25,734 nt of DNA, taken from positions 1 to 25,734 of the forward strand of contig NZ_JAVVES010000042.1 in NCBI RefSeq assembly GCF_032250955.1, given 5' to 3'. Source of the stretch: Sulfuriflexus sp032250955 (GTDB lineage Bacteria > Pseudomonadota > Gammaproteobacteria > AKS1). Position numbers and translations under genes: made by a program. Below, in pieces: positions 6,041-13,938 of this stretch (its first letter is position 1; each line of letters begins with the position of its first letter). The notes below the pieces were generated by a model that did not search any database, was not told where the DNA came from, and worked only from the letters and a program-made list of their open reading frames with translations.

Positions 6041-7341
6041 CTACGGTATTTCTCGCAAGTGCGGCGTTATTGGGACTGCTTGCCTTCTTTGAACCCTGCA
6101 CCATCGCCACTCACACGCTGTTTTCGGCACGCGCCCATCAGCAGCCGCGTGCTGGTTGCTGTCAGGGATTATCGGCGATGTGGCTGGCACGATGTGTCTT
6201 GTTGGCCGTCTTGCTGGTAGCGGCGGTCGCGTTCACTCCGCCACCGGCGTGGGGGACCTGGCTGCCCAGCATCATCCTGGCGGTGATGGGCGCCGTCTAT
6301 ATCGTTTCCCGTTTCACCTATATCCCGGTACCGCACCTGGAATTCTTCAAGCTGCTGCCTGGCGGTCGGTCGCTACCGTTTGCCATACAGCTGGGGCTGA
6401 CCCTGCCAGCCTGCACGATCCCGTTGTTTCTGGTCGTGATCGGCCTGGCAGTCAGCGTGGACTCCATCAGCTTCGCGGTCCTGGCCGGGCTGCTGTTCGC
6501 CACGCTGTTCACCGCGCCGATGGTGATCACCGCCTTCAACGGCGTGCATGCGGACGGACGCGAGTTCCTCAATCGCGTCGCCAGGGGCAGTCCATACCTG
6601 ACGGCGGTATTGTTGTTCGGTGCCGCGCTCTACCTGTTGATCCCCGCGCTTGATGTCAGTACCGACACCCTCAAGACGGCCCTGCAGCAGGCGAGCTGGG
6701 CGGGGGTCGGCCTGGGCTTTCTGGCCGGGTTCGTGTTCAGCTTTAACCCGGTGTCCTTCGCCTCCATTCCGGTGGTGCTGGCCTATGTCACCAAGGCCCA
6801 CGAGGAACGTCGCGCCATCCTCATGGGCGGGGCCTTCGTCGCCGGCTTGATCGTCACCCATGTGGCACTCGGCGTCGCGGCGGCCCTGGGTGGAGAATGG
6901 GTAAAGGCTGTCATGGGGCGGGAATGGGGGCTCGTCCTCGGTCCTGTGCTCATCGTACTGGGTCTGATGTGGTCCGGATGGCTCAAACTACGCCTGCCCT
7001 GGATGTCCATACGCGCGAAGAAGGTCACGGGCGTGTGGGGCGCCTTTTTGCTCGGTATCCCGTTCTCGGTTGCCGTCTGCCCCTTCTGTACGCCGGCACT
7101 GTTGGTGACCCTCACCGCCAGCGTTGCCATCGGCTCGGTGCCGTTCGGGTTCGGGTTATTGCTAGCCTTTGCGCTTGGGCGCAGTATACCTATTATATTA
7201 GGCGCCTGGAGTATGGGCTGGCTGGAGTCTCTGGGCATGCTGTCGCACCACCAGAAAGCTCTTGAGATCATTGCCGGCGTGACATTGATTCTGACAGGGT
7301 TGTATCTGCTCAATGAGTACTTCTTCATCATCAAGTACTAA
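6037..7341 (+). CDS. Tandem CcdA/DsbD-like membrane protein
   Basis: A 434-residue polytopic inner-membrane protein with roughly 11-12 hydrophobic segments in two halves, each resembling the CcdA/DsbD transmembrane electron carrier. The first half (1-210) carries C21 in FFEPC and C126 in LPACTIPL, the two positions equivalent to the redox cysteines of CcdA/DsbD. The second half (220-434) repeats the pattern, with FSFNPVSFASIP where the first cysteine should be and C348-P-F-C351 at the second. So half one looks redox-competent and half two is altered. CcdA family members move reducing equivalents from cytosolic thioredoxin to periplasmic thiols. The start overlaps the thioredoxin-fold gene by 4 bp and the end overlaps the MerR-family gene by 29 bp. 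Membership of a CcdA-like superfamily is firm; the reaction is inferred. Confidence 0.78.
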   Translation: MTTVFLASAALLGLLAFFEPCTIATHTLFSARAHQQPRAGCCQGLSAMWLARCVLLAVLLVAAVAFTPPPAWGTWLPSIILAVMGAVYIVSRFTYIPVPHLEFFKLLPGGRSLPFAIQLGLTLPACTIPLFLVVIGLAVSVDSISFAVLAGLLFATLFTAPMVITAFNGVHADGREFLNRVARGSPYLTAVLLFGAALYLLIPALDVSTDTLKTALQQASWAGVGLGFLAGFVFSFNPVSFASIPVVLAYVTKAHEERRAILMGGAFVAGLIVTHVALGVAAALGGEWVKAVMGREWGLVLGPVLIVLGLMWSGWLKLRLPWMSIRAKKVTGVWGAFLLGIPFSVAVCPFCTPALLVTLTASVAIGSVPFGFGLLLAFALGRSIPIILGAWSMGWLESLGMLSHHQKALEIIAGVTLILTGLYLLNEYFFIIKY

Positions 7342-7804
7342 TCGCTCCTCGCAAGAGCAGCGCGACAATAAGGATCGTGACCGGTCTCGCTACCGCATCG
7401 GTGACGTGACCCGACTTACCGGGCTTTCCGCCGATACGTTGCGCTACTACGAAAAAATAGATTTACTGCGGCCGGTAAGTCGCCTGGCATCCGGTGTTCG
7501 CGTTTATGATGAAGGTGACCTGTCACGTCTGCGATTCATTCAGCGCGCCAAGGCGATGAATTTCTCGCTGGATGAGATCGCGCGACTCCTGGAGATGCGG
7601 GAAGACCCGCTACACGCGCGTGACGATGTGCGCGAGTTGGCGCACCGGAAGCTGGAAGCGGTGGAAAGCCACCTGGAAGAACTCGCCACGCTGCGCAAGG
7701 AACTGACGCTGCTCATCAATCTTTGTCGCGGCGCAGAGGCAGGGTGCCCGATCATCGAAGATCTGGATAGCAGGCCCAGGCGCAAGAAACCCAAACGGGG
7801 TTAA
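7313..7804 (+). CDS. MerR-family metal-responsive regulator (ZntR/CueR-like, atypical sensor)
   Basis: A 163-residue MerR-family protein. After a serine- and charge-rich extension of about 25 residues, the winged helix-turn-helix (YRIGDVTRLTGLSADTLRYY) and the dimerisation helix follow. The metal loop holds C138 and C145 (LCRGAEAGCPIIEDL), equivalent to the two loop cysteines of CueR, ZntR and CadR. By hand alignment, the position that is Ser in Cu(I) sensors and Cys in divalent-metal or mercury sensors is R103 here, so metal specificity is not predictable. The start codon lies inside the CcdA-like gene (29-bp overlap), making this the last gene of the operon and suggesting autoregulation through the promoter at 2744-2774. 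The N-terminal extension could be partly an artefact of start choice, but no better start is seen. Confidence 0.88.
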   Translation: MSTSSSSSTNRSSQEQRDNKDRDRSRYRIGDVTRLTGLSADTLRYYEKIDLLRPVSRLASGVRVYDEGDLSRLRFIQRAKAMNFSLDEIARLLEMREDPLHARDDVRELAHRKLEAVESHLEELATLRKELTLLINLCRGAEAGCPIIEDLDSRPRRKKPKRG

Positions 7805-8498
7805 GAGCGGTTTTATTGGCACAGAGTAGACCTCGCTGACTCGTTAGCAACCGAGGCCGGTATTCAATCGTCCTGGCATTCTGGCGGATGCCGGAGTCCT
7901 GTACGTTAATATGGATACTGTTATGCAACTCACTCGGAGCACGGCCTTTCAGGCAGCGCCGAAGTCACGCAGTCAATGTATGACAAGACGGAAGATGTGT
8001 ACAGAAAAATGCTTTTATAACATATGCTTGCGCGGTATACCAAGGTTTGATACATTGTAAAATACGTTTAAACAGAGGGCAGGTTTCTTCCATTCGATTT
8101 TATGCCCAGCGCCGACCATGACTTTGAAAGACATCGGGTCTTAACTCCCCCTGAAGCTTCGTTGTAACCCCGGGGCGGCGCAGGCGGCTTGACCGGTATT
8201 TACCCGCTTCGGCGTTGAATCCGCATCATAATCCAGGGTCTCAAGTCTCTAATCGGCATTATCCCGTTTCCCTCCGGGATAACAGGTGCCTTTGCTGTAG
8301 TAGCCGGGCAGCTTGGGCGACTGGCTGGTTGTTCCTTCAGAAGGCCAGGATGAGGGAGTAAATAAAACAATGTGTTATGGAATCAAAATCCCCTCATCCT
8401 AACCCTTTCCCGAAGGGAGAGGGAATTAACGGGACAGCAGTGTCGAGTGGGTAATTAGATTGATGGGTGTCATCCCGAAGATGCAGGACAATGGTTGA
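7805..8498. other. 694-bp gene-free stretch between the metal island and tadA
   Basis: No reading frame with family resemblance or a binding site is seen on either strand. It contains a perfect 8-bp hairpin (TTATCCCG 8259-8266, CGGGATAA 8275-8282, 8-base loop) and the palindromic repeat at 8347-8423. The part around 7990-8100 is AT-rich. No T tract follows a stem after the MerR-family gene, so its terminator is not evident. The stretch could be the scarred right edge of the acquired metal region. Confidence 0.5.
8347..8423. repeat. Palindromic intergenic repeat
   Basis: AGGATGAGGG (8347-8356) is perfectly inverted at 8391-8400 (CCCTCATCCT), and directly after it CCCTTTCCC-GAA-GGGAGAGGG (8403-8423) forms a second stem with one mismatch. 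The second half, CCCTCATCCTAACCCTTTCC and its continuation, resembles a dispersed intergenic palindrome seen in many proteobacterial genomes (general knowledge, not searched here). It could act as a transcript end or mRNA-stabilising stem. Confidence 0.6.
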
Positions 8499-8951
8499 AT
8501 GATGAAAACTGATGAGCAATACATGCGGCACGCGCTGCAACTGGCGCACCGCGCGGAACAGGAAGGCGAGGTACCGGTGGGGGCTGTGCTGGTGAAGGGG
8601 AATGAAATCATTGCGCAGGGCTGGAACCGTCCCATCTCCGGGCATGACCCGACCGCGCATGCCGAGATTCAGGCCTTGCGCGAGGCCGGGCAACGGCTCG
8701 GTAATTACCGTCTGGTTGAAACCACGCTCTACGTGACGCTCGAGCCCTGTATTATGTGCATCGGCGCGATTCTGCACGCACGGGTGCAACGCCTCGTTTA
8801 CGCTGCCAGTGACCCGCGCGCAGGCGCCATTCACAGTGTTTACACGATTCCAGATGACGGCAAACTGAACCATACCATCGAGATAGCCGGCGGCATTCTT
8901 GCCGAGGAATGTTCAGGTTTGCTGACAAATTTTTTTCGAGCTCGACGTTAA
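8499..8951 (+). CDS. tadA: TadA, tRNA-specific adenosine deaminase
   Basis: Cytosolic zinc enzyme that deaminates A34 to inosine in the anticodon of tRNA-Arg(ACG). The 150 residues carry the full cytidine/deoxycytidylate-deaminase signature: H54-A-E56 (zinc ligand and catalytic glutamate) and P-C84-I-M-C87 (the two cysteine ligands). Length and the C-terminal FFRARR segment match TadA. Two adjacent ATG codons (8499 and 8502) could serve as start, with a modest AGGA about ten bases upstream. The gene ends 13 bp before the metallo-hydrolase gene, so the two are probably co-transcribed. The identification is secure. Confidence 0.96.
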   Translation: MMKTDEQYMRHALQLAHRAEQEGEVPVGAVLVKGNEIIAQGWNRPISGHDPTAHAEIQALREAGQRLGNYRLVETTLYVTLEPCIMCIGAILHARVQRLVYAASDPRAGAIHSVYTIPDDGKLNHTIEIAGGILAEECSGLLTNFFRARR

Positions 8952-8964
8952 CAGAGAGGATGTC

Positions 8965-9930
8965 ATGCGCAGTGTTGTAAAGGTCTTTTTATTGCCGGTG
9001 TTGCTGGTATTTGCGGCGAATGTTTATGCCGCCGGTTATGCCCCGTCAGGGGTGAAGATGGAACTCAAACAGGTTTCCAGGCATGCCTGGTATGTGCAGG
9101 GCGAGGCCGGTATCGCTACCGACAATGAAGGCTTTATTTCCAATGCCGGCGTGGTGATCACCGATGCCGGTGTGGTGGTCTTTGATGCGCTTGGCAGCCC
9201 CTCGCTGGCGCAGCAGCTGTTACAGGAAATCCGCAAGCTTACCGACAAGCCCATCAAGCGCGTGATTGTCAGTCATTACCATGCCGATCACATTTACGGC
9301 CTGCAGGTATTCAAGGACGCAGGCGCTGAGATCCATGCCCCCGGGGGCGCCAGCGAATACTTGTCTTCGCCGGCCGCCAGCGAACGCCTGGAAGAACGTC
9401 AGTTTTCCCTGTCGCCCTGGGTGAATGAACAAACCCGTCTTGTCGCACCGGACCATTATCTCGACAAGGGTTTTTCCTTTACGCTGGGCGGGGTAAAGAT
9501 GACCGTGTCTGTCGTTGGCGCGGCACACTCTGATGGTGACCTGACCCTGTATGTTGAGAATGACCGCGTGCTGTTTTCCGGTGACATCATCTTTGAAGGC
9601 CGCGTCGCATTTCTTGGTGATGCCGATACGCGCCACTGGCTGAATACCCTGCAGAAGATGGAAACAGCCGGACTGGCGGTACTGGTGCCCGGACATGGTC
9701 CAGTTGCGTCCGAACCGAACCAGTCGATTACCCAGACCCGCCGTTACCTGTCATTCCTGCGTGAGACCATGCAGGCTGCAGTCAAGGAATTACAGAGCTT
9801 TGACGAGGTTTATGCGACCACGGACTGGGCGGAGTTTGAAGGACTGCCGGCCTTCAAGGAGGCCAACCGCCGCAACGCCTACCAGGTATTTTTGTCAATC
9901 GAACGTGAGGCCTTGTCCGGCATGAATTAA
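8965..9930 (+). CDS. Secreted metallo-beta-lactamase-fold hydrolase
   Basis: A 321-residue protein with a signal peptide (VVKVFLLPVLLVFAANVYA, cleavage near residue 22) and a metallo-beta-lactamase fold. Metal ligands are visible: H104-x-H106-x-D108-H109 (SHYHADH), H188 (GAAHSDGD), D207 (LFSGDIIF) and H244 (PGHGP), enough for a two-zinc site. The pattern resembles periplasmic SoxH or quinoprotein-relay type metallohydrolases rather than true beta-lactamases. The substrate is unknown. GAGAGGA lies just upstream of the ATG, and the gene follows tadA closely. Its stop overlaps the stop of convergent mltF by four bases (TTAA). Fold and export are well supported; the function is not. Confidence 0.85.
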   Translation: MRSVVKVFLLPVLLVFAANVYAAGYAPSGVKMELKQVSRHAWYVQGEAGIATDNEGFISNAGVVITDAGVVVFDALGSPSLAQQLLQEIRKLTDKPIKRVIVSHYHADHIYGLQVFKDAGAEIHAPGGASEYLSSPAASERLEERQFSLSPWVNEQTRLVAPDHYLDKGFSFTLGGVKMTVSVVGAAHSDGDLTLYVENDRVLFSGDIIFEGRVAFLGDADTRHWLNTLQKMETAGLAVLVPGHGPVASEPNQSITQTRRYLSFLRETMQAAVKELQSFDEVYATTDWAEFEGLPAFKEANRRNAYQVFLSIEREALSGMN

Positions 9931-11360
9931 AGCGCTGGCGGCAAGGTGTTTTCCAGGATGTTATTCTGCAGGCGCGGGTAGGGGATAACGTTTTTATCCT
10001 GCTCGGTAAACCAGGTGAGGATGTCGTAATAACTGCGAATGTTCTCGACGTAGTGCACGGGTTCACGGCCACGGGCATAGCCGTACCTGGTTTTCTGGTA
10101 CCACTTGCGGCGACTTAGTAGTGGCAGGCTGTCTTTCACATCTGTCCAGACATCGGGATTGCGACCCCGTATCTCGGTAATGACACGGGCATCTTCGAGA
10201 TGCCCCAGGCCCACGTTGTAGGCCGCCAGGGCAAACCAGGTCCGATCCGGCTCCTTGATTTGCACGGGGACCCGCCGGATGAGATCGGCCAGGTATTTTG
10301 CTCCACCGGCGATACTCTGCGCCGGGTCAAGGCGGTTATCCACCTCAAGGTATTCTGCCGTCGGCAGGGTCAGCATCATAATGCCGCGCACCCCGGTGGG
10401 TGATCGTGCGCCGGGATCCCAATGGGATTCCTGGTAACCAATCGCGGCAAGCAGACGCCAGTCCAGTTCATGCTGGCTGGCAGCCGCTTCAAACAGGGAC
10501 TGGTATTCGGGCAGGCGTTTGTGAATGTGTTTGATATAGGTGCGGGTGCCGACGTAGTTAAACTTTTTAATGTGGCCATAGTAGCGAGCAATCAGGATAT
10601 CCAGTTGGCCGCTGTCTTTCATGCGCTTTATGAAATCGCTGGCTGCATTATAAAGGGAGTCATCAACCGACTTCGGGAATGCCCAGGCCACGGGCTGCGC
10701 CTCACTGATATCGAAGGCCACCTTGAGTTCCGGATAAAAGCGTCGGTTAAGGGCGACCTCGTTGGAGTCGGCGACACTGAAATCGATAACCTGTTCCCAG
10801 ACCAGGTTCAATAACTCGTCACTGTCTGACTCGGCATTTTCTACCCATTGCAATCCGGGGTAGGCTGCCTGCAGGTCCTCGAGTTGCTCGACATGACTGC
10901 TATTGGCAACGACCTCCAGGTGCTTACCTTGCACGTCACTGAGGTTCCGTGGGCGCTTGTTACCCATCCGATAGACAAGCTGCTGGGTGATCTGCTGGTA
11001 GGGTGGGGCGAAGCGTACCCAGTGCTGGCGGGATTCCGTTACCGTTAGCCCGGCCGCAGCAAAGTGGACCTCGCCACGGCTGACCATGGAGATAATATCA
11101 GCGAGGTTGGAGGGTGTAATCAGTTTAAGCTCAACGCCCAGCTCCCTGGCAAAGCGACTGGCGAGATCATATTCGAGCCCGCTTTTTCCATCGGCCGCTT
11201 CGTAATAGGTTGTGGCACTGTTACGCGTTGCAACATAGAGCACGCCATCCTGCTTGATTCGTTCCAGCAGGTTGACAGGCTCACTGCAGGCAGCGAGAAA
11301 TTGAGACAGGGCCAGAATCACCACGTATCGTAATAGGTTGTTGGGGCGTCGACTATTCAT
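9927..11360 (-). CDS. mltF: MltF, membrane-bound lytic murein transglycosylase F
   Basis: Cell-wall enzyme that cleaves peptidoglycan glycan strands with formation of 1,6-anhydro-muramic ends. The 477 residues start with a lipoprotein signal (FLAAC, acylated C25), so the protein should sit on the inner face of the outer membrane. Residues 30-270 form a periplasmic solute-binding-like regulatory domain (LYVATRNSATTYYE onwards). Residues 290-460 form the SLT lysozyme-like domain with catalytic E311 (YQESHWDP) and AAYNVGLGHLEDAR. This two-domain layout and length are characteristic of MltF. It is transcribed alone and converges on the metallo-hydrolase gene with a 4-bp overlap of stop codons. 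Confidence 0.95.
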   Translation of the reverse strand: MNSRRPNNLLRYVVILALSQFLAACSEPVNLLERIKQDGVLYVATRNSATTYYEAADGKSGLEYDLASRFARELGVELKLITPSNLADIISMVSRGEVHFAAAGLTVTESRQHWVRFAPPYQQITQQLVYRMGNKRPRNLSDVQGKHLEVVANSSHVEQLEDLQAAYPGLQWVENAESDSDELLNLVWEQVIDFSVADSNEVALNRRFYPELKVAFDISEAQPVAWAFPKSVDDSLYNAASDFIKRMKDSGQLDILIARYYGHIKKFNYVGTRTYIKHIHKRLPEYQSLFEAAASQHELDWRLLAAIGYQESHWDPGARSPTGVRGIMMLTLPTAEYLEVDNRLDPAQSIAGGAKYLADLIRRVPVQIKEPDRTWFALAAYNVGLGHLEDARVITEIRGRNPDVWTDVKDSLPLLSRRKWYQKTRYGYARGREPVHYVENIRSYYDILTWFTEQDKNVIPYPRLQNNILENTLPPAL

Positions 11361-11564
11361 AATCCAGCTGACCGGGAAAGTGGCGGTATTTTAGCAAGTT
11401 TGTATATAAAAAGCGGTTAAAAGCGTCTGCCCGGTATATACGATGAATCTTTGTGTATAGGATAACTATATGGCCTGAATGGTATTTTTAAATCGCTGGA
11501 ACCCCCGTGGGTTTTGGCCAACAGGACCTGAAATAGGGTAGAATCCCGTCCAGCATACAATTAT

Positions 11565-11655
<91 letters not shown>

Positions 11656-11660
11656 ATAAC

Positions 11661-11688
11661 AAAACGGGAGCCAATTGGCGTCCGTTTT
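11661..11688 (+). terminator. Terminator of tRNA-Ser(CGA)
   Basis: AAAACGG (11661-11667) pairs with CCGTTTT (11682-11688), with an inner GCCA/TGGC helix around it. The 3' arm ends in four T. It lies five bases after the tRNA CCA and is nearly symmetrical, so it could end transcripts from either side. Confidence 0.7.
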
Positions 11689-11738
11689 ACTTTAGGGAGG
11701 GGTTCGGGCCCGAGGAATATAAAAGGCCAGTTCGACGA

Positions 11739-11797
11739 GCGACGAAGTCGCGAAGAACGCTGCAAAGCAGCGGCCCGAAGGGCGAGGGCGCTAGCCC
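11739..11797. repeat. Run of four consecutive mini-hairpins
   Basis: Four small perfect stems lie almost end to end: GCGAC-GAA-GTCGC (11739-11751), CGCTGC-AAA-GCAGCG (11758-11772), GCCC-GAA-GGGC (11773-11783) and GGGC-GCTA-GCCC (11786-11797). Three have purine triloops. A 10-base palindrome TCGGGCCCGA lies about 30 bp upstream. The block lies between the tRNA terminator and the displaced tRNA 3'-end copy. Confidence 0.65.
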
Positions 11798-11801
11798 GAG
11801 T

Positions 11802-11818
11802 AATCCCTCCCTCTCCGC
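11802..11818 (+). repeat. Displaced 17-bp copy of the tRNA-Ser 3' end
   Basis: AATCCCTCCCTCTCCGC at 11802-11818 exactly repeats 11637-11653, the 3' part of the T arm, acceptor strand and discriminator of tRNA-Ser(CGA), 165 bp away in the same orientation. Repeats of a tRNA 3' end are the form left by integration of elements that use tRNA genes as attachment sites. No integrase is present in the short interval, so this may be a scar. Confidence 0.6.
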
Positions 11819-12050
11819 TATATATGGTATAGTTCACGGCGCTCATAATGACCAGGAAAAACCACGCGCAGGTAACCAAGAGAATATCCATGTCACCGCT
11901 CCATCCGCAGGCGCTTACGCCACCATAGCCTATAGACTCCTCACTGGCTTATCGCAGCGTTATCCGTAATCGTACATGTATCAGGCGTCTGTCGTGTTGT
12001 CAGGCTATAGCTGACAGCATCGCGCTGAAGAAAATTGTTCTGGAACAGTA

Positions 12051-12981
12051 ATGAATCTTTATCTGAAAACTAACTGGTTTGGCAATATCCGCGGTGATGT
12101 CCTCGCCGGCATCGTGGTCGCGCTGGCGCTGATCCCCGAGGCGATCGCCTTTTCCATCATTGCCGGGGTTGACCCGAAGGTGGGGCTGTATGCCTCCTTC
12201 TGTATCGCAGTCGTCATCGCCTTTGTGGGCGGGCGGCCGGGGATGATATCTGCTGCCACCGGCGCCATGGCCCTGCTCATGGTGCTCCTGGTGAAGGAGC
12301 ACGGCCTGGAGTACCTGCTGGCAGCCACCTTGCTCACCGGTATCCTGCAGATTGTCGCCGGCTATATCCGCCTGGGCTCGTTGATGCGCTTTGTCTCGCG
12401 CTCGGTGGTGAATGGTGGTGTTCCTCGATGAGTGGGTGGGGTAGATCCCCATGGCGGCACTGGTGGCGATCATGATCATGGTATCCATCGGCACCTTCAG
12501 CTGGGAGTCGCTGCGGGATCTGAAGAAGCACCCGAAAAGCTCCAGCACGGTAATGATTGCTACCGTGGTAGTGGTGGTGGCGACCCACAACCTGGCCTAT
12601 GGCGTGTTCGTCGGCGTGCTGCTCGGTGCGTTGTTCTTCGCCAACAAGGTCGGTCAGTACAAGTATGTGGTCTCGACCGCCAGCAGTGATGGTCGGACCC
12701 GTACCTACCAGGTGGTCGGGCAGGTATTTTTCGCCTCGGCGGACAAGTTCATCGAGTTCTTTGACTTCAAGGAAGCACTCGACAAGGTGGTGATCGATCT
12801 GTGCCAGGCGCACTTCTGGGACATCACGGCCGTGGCAGCGCTCGACAAGGTCGTACTCAAATTCCGCCGCGAGGGCACCGAGGTGGAGATCATTGGCCTC
12901 AATGAGGCCAGTACGACCATTGTCGATAAATTTGCGGTGCATGATAAACCCGATGCAGTAGACAAGTTGATGGGCCACTGA
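12051..12981 (+). pseudogene. SulP-family anion transporter, internally deleted and interrupted
   Basis: The N-terminal part (12051-12431) encodes the first SulP helices: GDVLAGIVVALALIPEAIAF, then RPGMISAATGAMALL and a segment ending RSVVNGG. The sequence then jumps to the late part of the family: LDEWVG, a TAG stop at 12442-12444, IPMAALVAIMIMVSIGTF and a complete STAS domain to 12981 (VVIDLCQAHFWDITAVAAL). Intact SulP proteins have about 500 residues; roughly 200-250 from the middle are missing here. The two halves are in different frames, with stops in both (TGA at 12429, in-frame TAG at 12442). So there are three lesions: deletion, frameshift and nonsense. A residual STAS polypeptide from ATG 12451 could still be made. 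The intact Usp gene follows by 14 bp. Confidence 0.85.
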
Positions 12982-12995
12982 GCGAGGAACTGACT

Positions 12996-13838
12996 ATGAC
13001 GAATGTAATTGCCTGTATTGATGGCACCGATGTCTCAACCGCGGTCAGTGACTATGCCGCCTGGGCCAGCCAGCGACTGGACGCATCACTGGTGTTGTTG
13101 CATGTGCTGGAGAAGTCGGACTACCCCATTCAGTCCGATCTGAGTGGCAATATCGGCCTCGACAGCCGCGAGGACCTTCTGCAGGAACTCGCAGAACTGG
13201 ACGCAAAGCGTGGCAAGCTCGCGCTTGAACAGGGCCGCGTGATGCTGGAGACGGCCCGGCAACGCGCGATTGCCGACGGTGTTGCCGAGCCCATTGTGCA
13301 CCAGCGCCACGGCAGTCTGCTGGACTCCCTGGTCGCCATCGAACCGGACACCCGCCTGCTGGTAATGGGCAAGCATGATGAACACCTTGGCGAGCATGTC
13401 GGCAGCCGACTGGAGACCGTGGTGCGCACTCTGCAACGGCCGATCCTGGCCTGTCCGGCCGGTTTCACACCGCCGCAACGCGTGATGATCGCCTTTGACG
13501 GCAGTGCCACCACGCACAAGGCGGTCGACATGGTTGCCGGCAGTCCGTTGTTTCGCGGTCTGCCCTGTCATGTGGTGATGGTCGGTGCTGACAATAAAGA
13601 AAACCGTGGCCAGCTTGAATGGGCCCGGCATACCCTGGAGACTGCCGGTTTCGAGGTGACGACCGTGTTGCAAGAGGGTGATGTGGAAGGTGTGCTGTGT
13701 GGCTATCGCCGCGAACAGGATATCGACATGCTCATTATGGGCGCCTACGGCCACTCCGTCATCCGCCGTTTCCTGGTCGGCAGCACCACGACCAGCGTGA
13801 TTCGAAATGCCCTAATCCCGGTACTGCTCTTGCGTTAG
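12996..13838 (+). CDS. Tandem universal stress protein (UspA family)
   Basis: A 280-residue protein made of two Usp domains (about 1-150 and 155-280). The second domain carries the complete ATP-binding pattern G-x2-G-x9-G-S-T (GAYGHSVIRRFLVGST), followed by the C-terminal strand IPVLLLR. The first domain has a related but altered version (MGKHDEHLGEHVGSRLETVV) and probably binds nucleotide weakly or not at all. Cytosolic stress- or energy-status protein; no catalytic role can be assigned. It lies 14 bp after the broken SulP gene, a common pairing in which the Usp protein may have served the transporter. A weak converging stem (AACCCC 13870-13875, GGGGTT 13889-13894) lies after the stop. Confidence 0.9.
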   Translation: MTNVIACIDGTDVSTAVSDYAAWASQRLDASLVLLHVLEKSDYPIQSDLSGNIGLDSREDLLQELAELDAKRGKLALEQGRVMLETARQRAIADGVAEPIVHQRHGSLLDSLVAIEPDTRLLVMGKHDEHLGEHVGSRLETVVRTLQRPILACPAGFTPPQRVMIAFDGSATTHKAVDMVAGSPLFRGLPCHVVMVGADNKENRGQLEWARHTLETAGFEVTTVLQEGDVEGVLCGYRREQDIDMLIMGAYGHSVIRRFLVGSTTTSVIRNALIPVLLLR

Positions 13839-13938
13839 TGCAGCCACATGCGCTGTTTTTACCAGGAGGAACCCCGGGCTGTGACCATGGGGTTATAACA
13901 TACTGCGGCTATTGTGCAGCGCGACGTTGTCAGTCAGT

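Noticed and set aside
8259..8282. 8-bp hairpin as a terminator of the metal operon
   Set aside because: It lies 455 bp after the last gene and has no T tract on either side.
12451..12981. STAS-containing frame as an independent intact gene
   Set aside because: It begins in the last SulP helix, directly after an in-frame TAG, and lacks a binding site. It is better described as the 3' part of the pseudogene.
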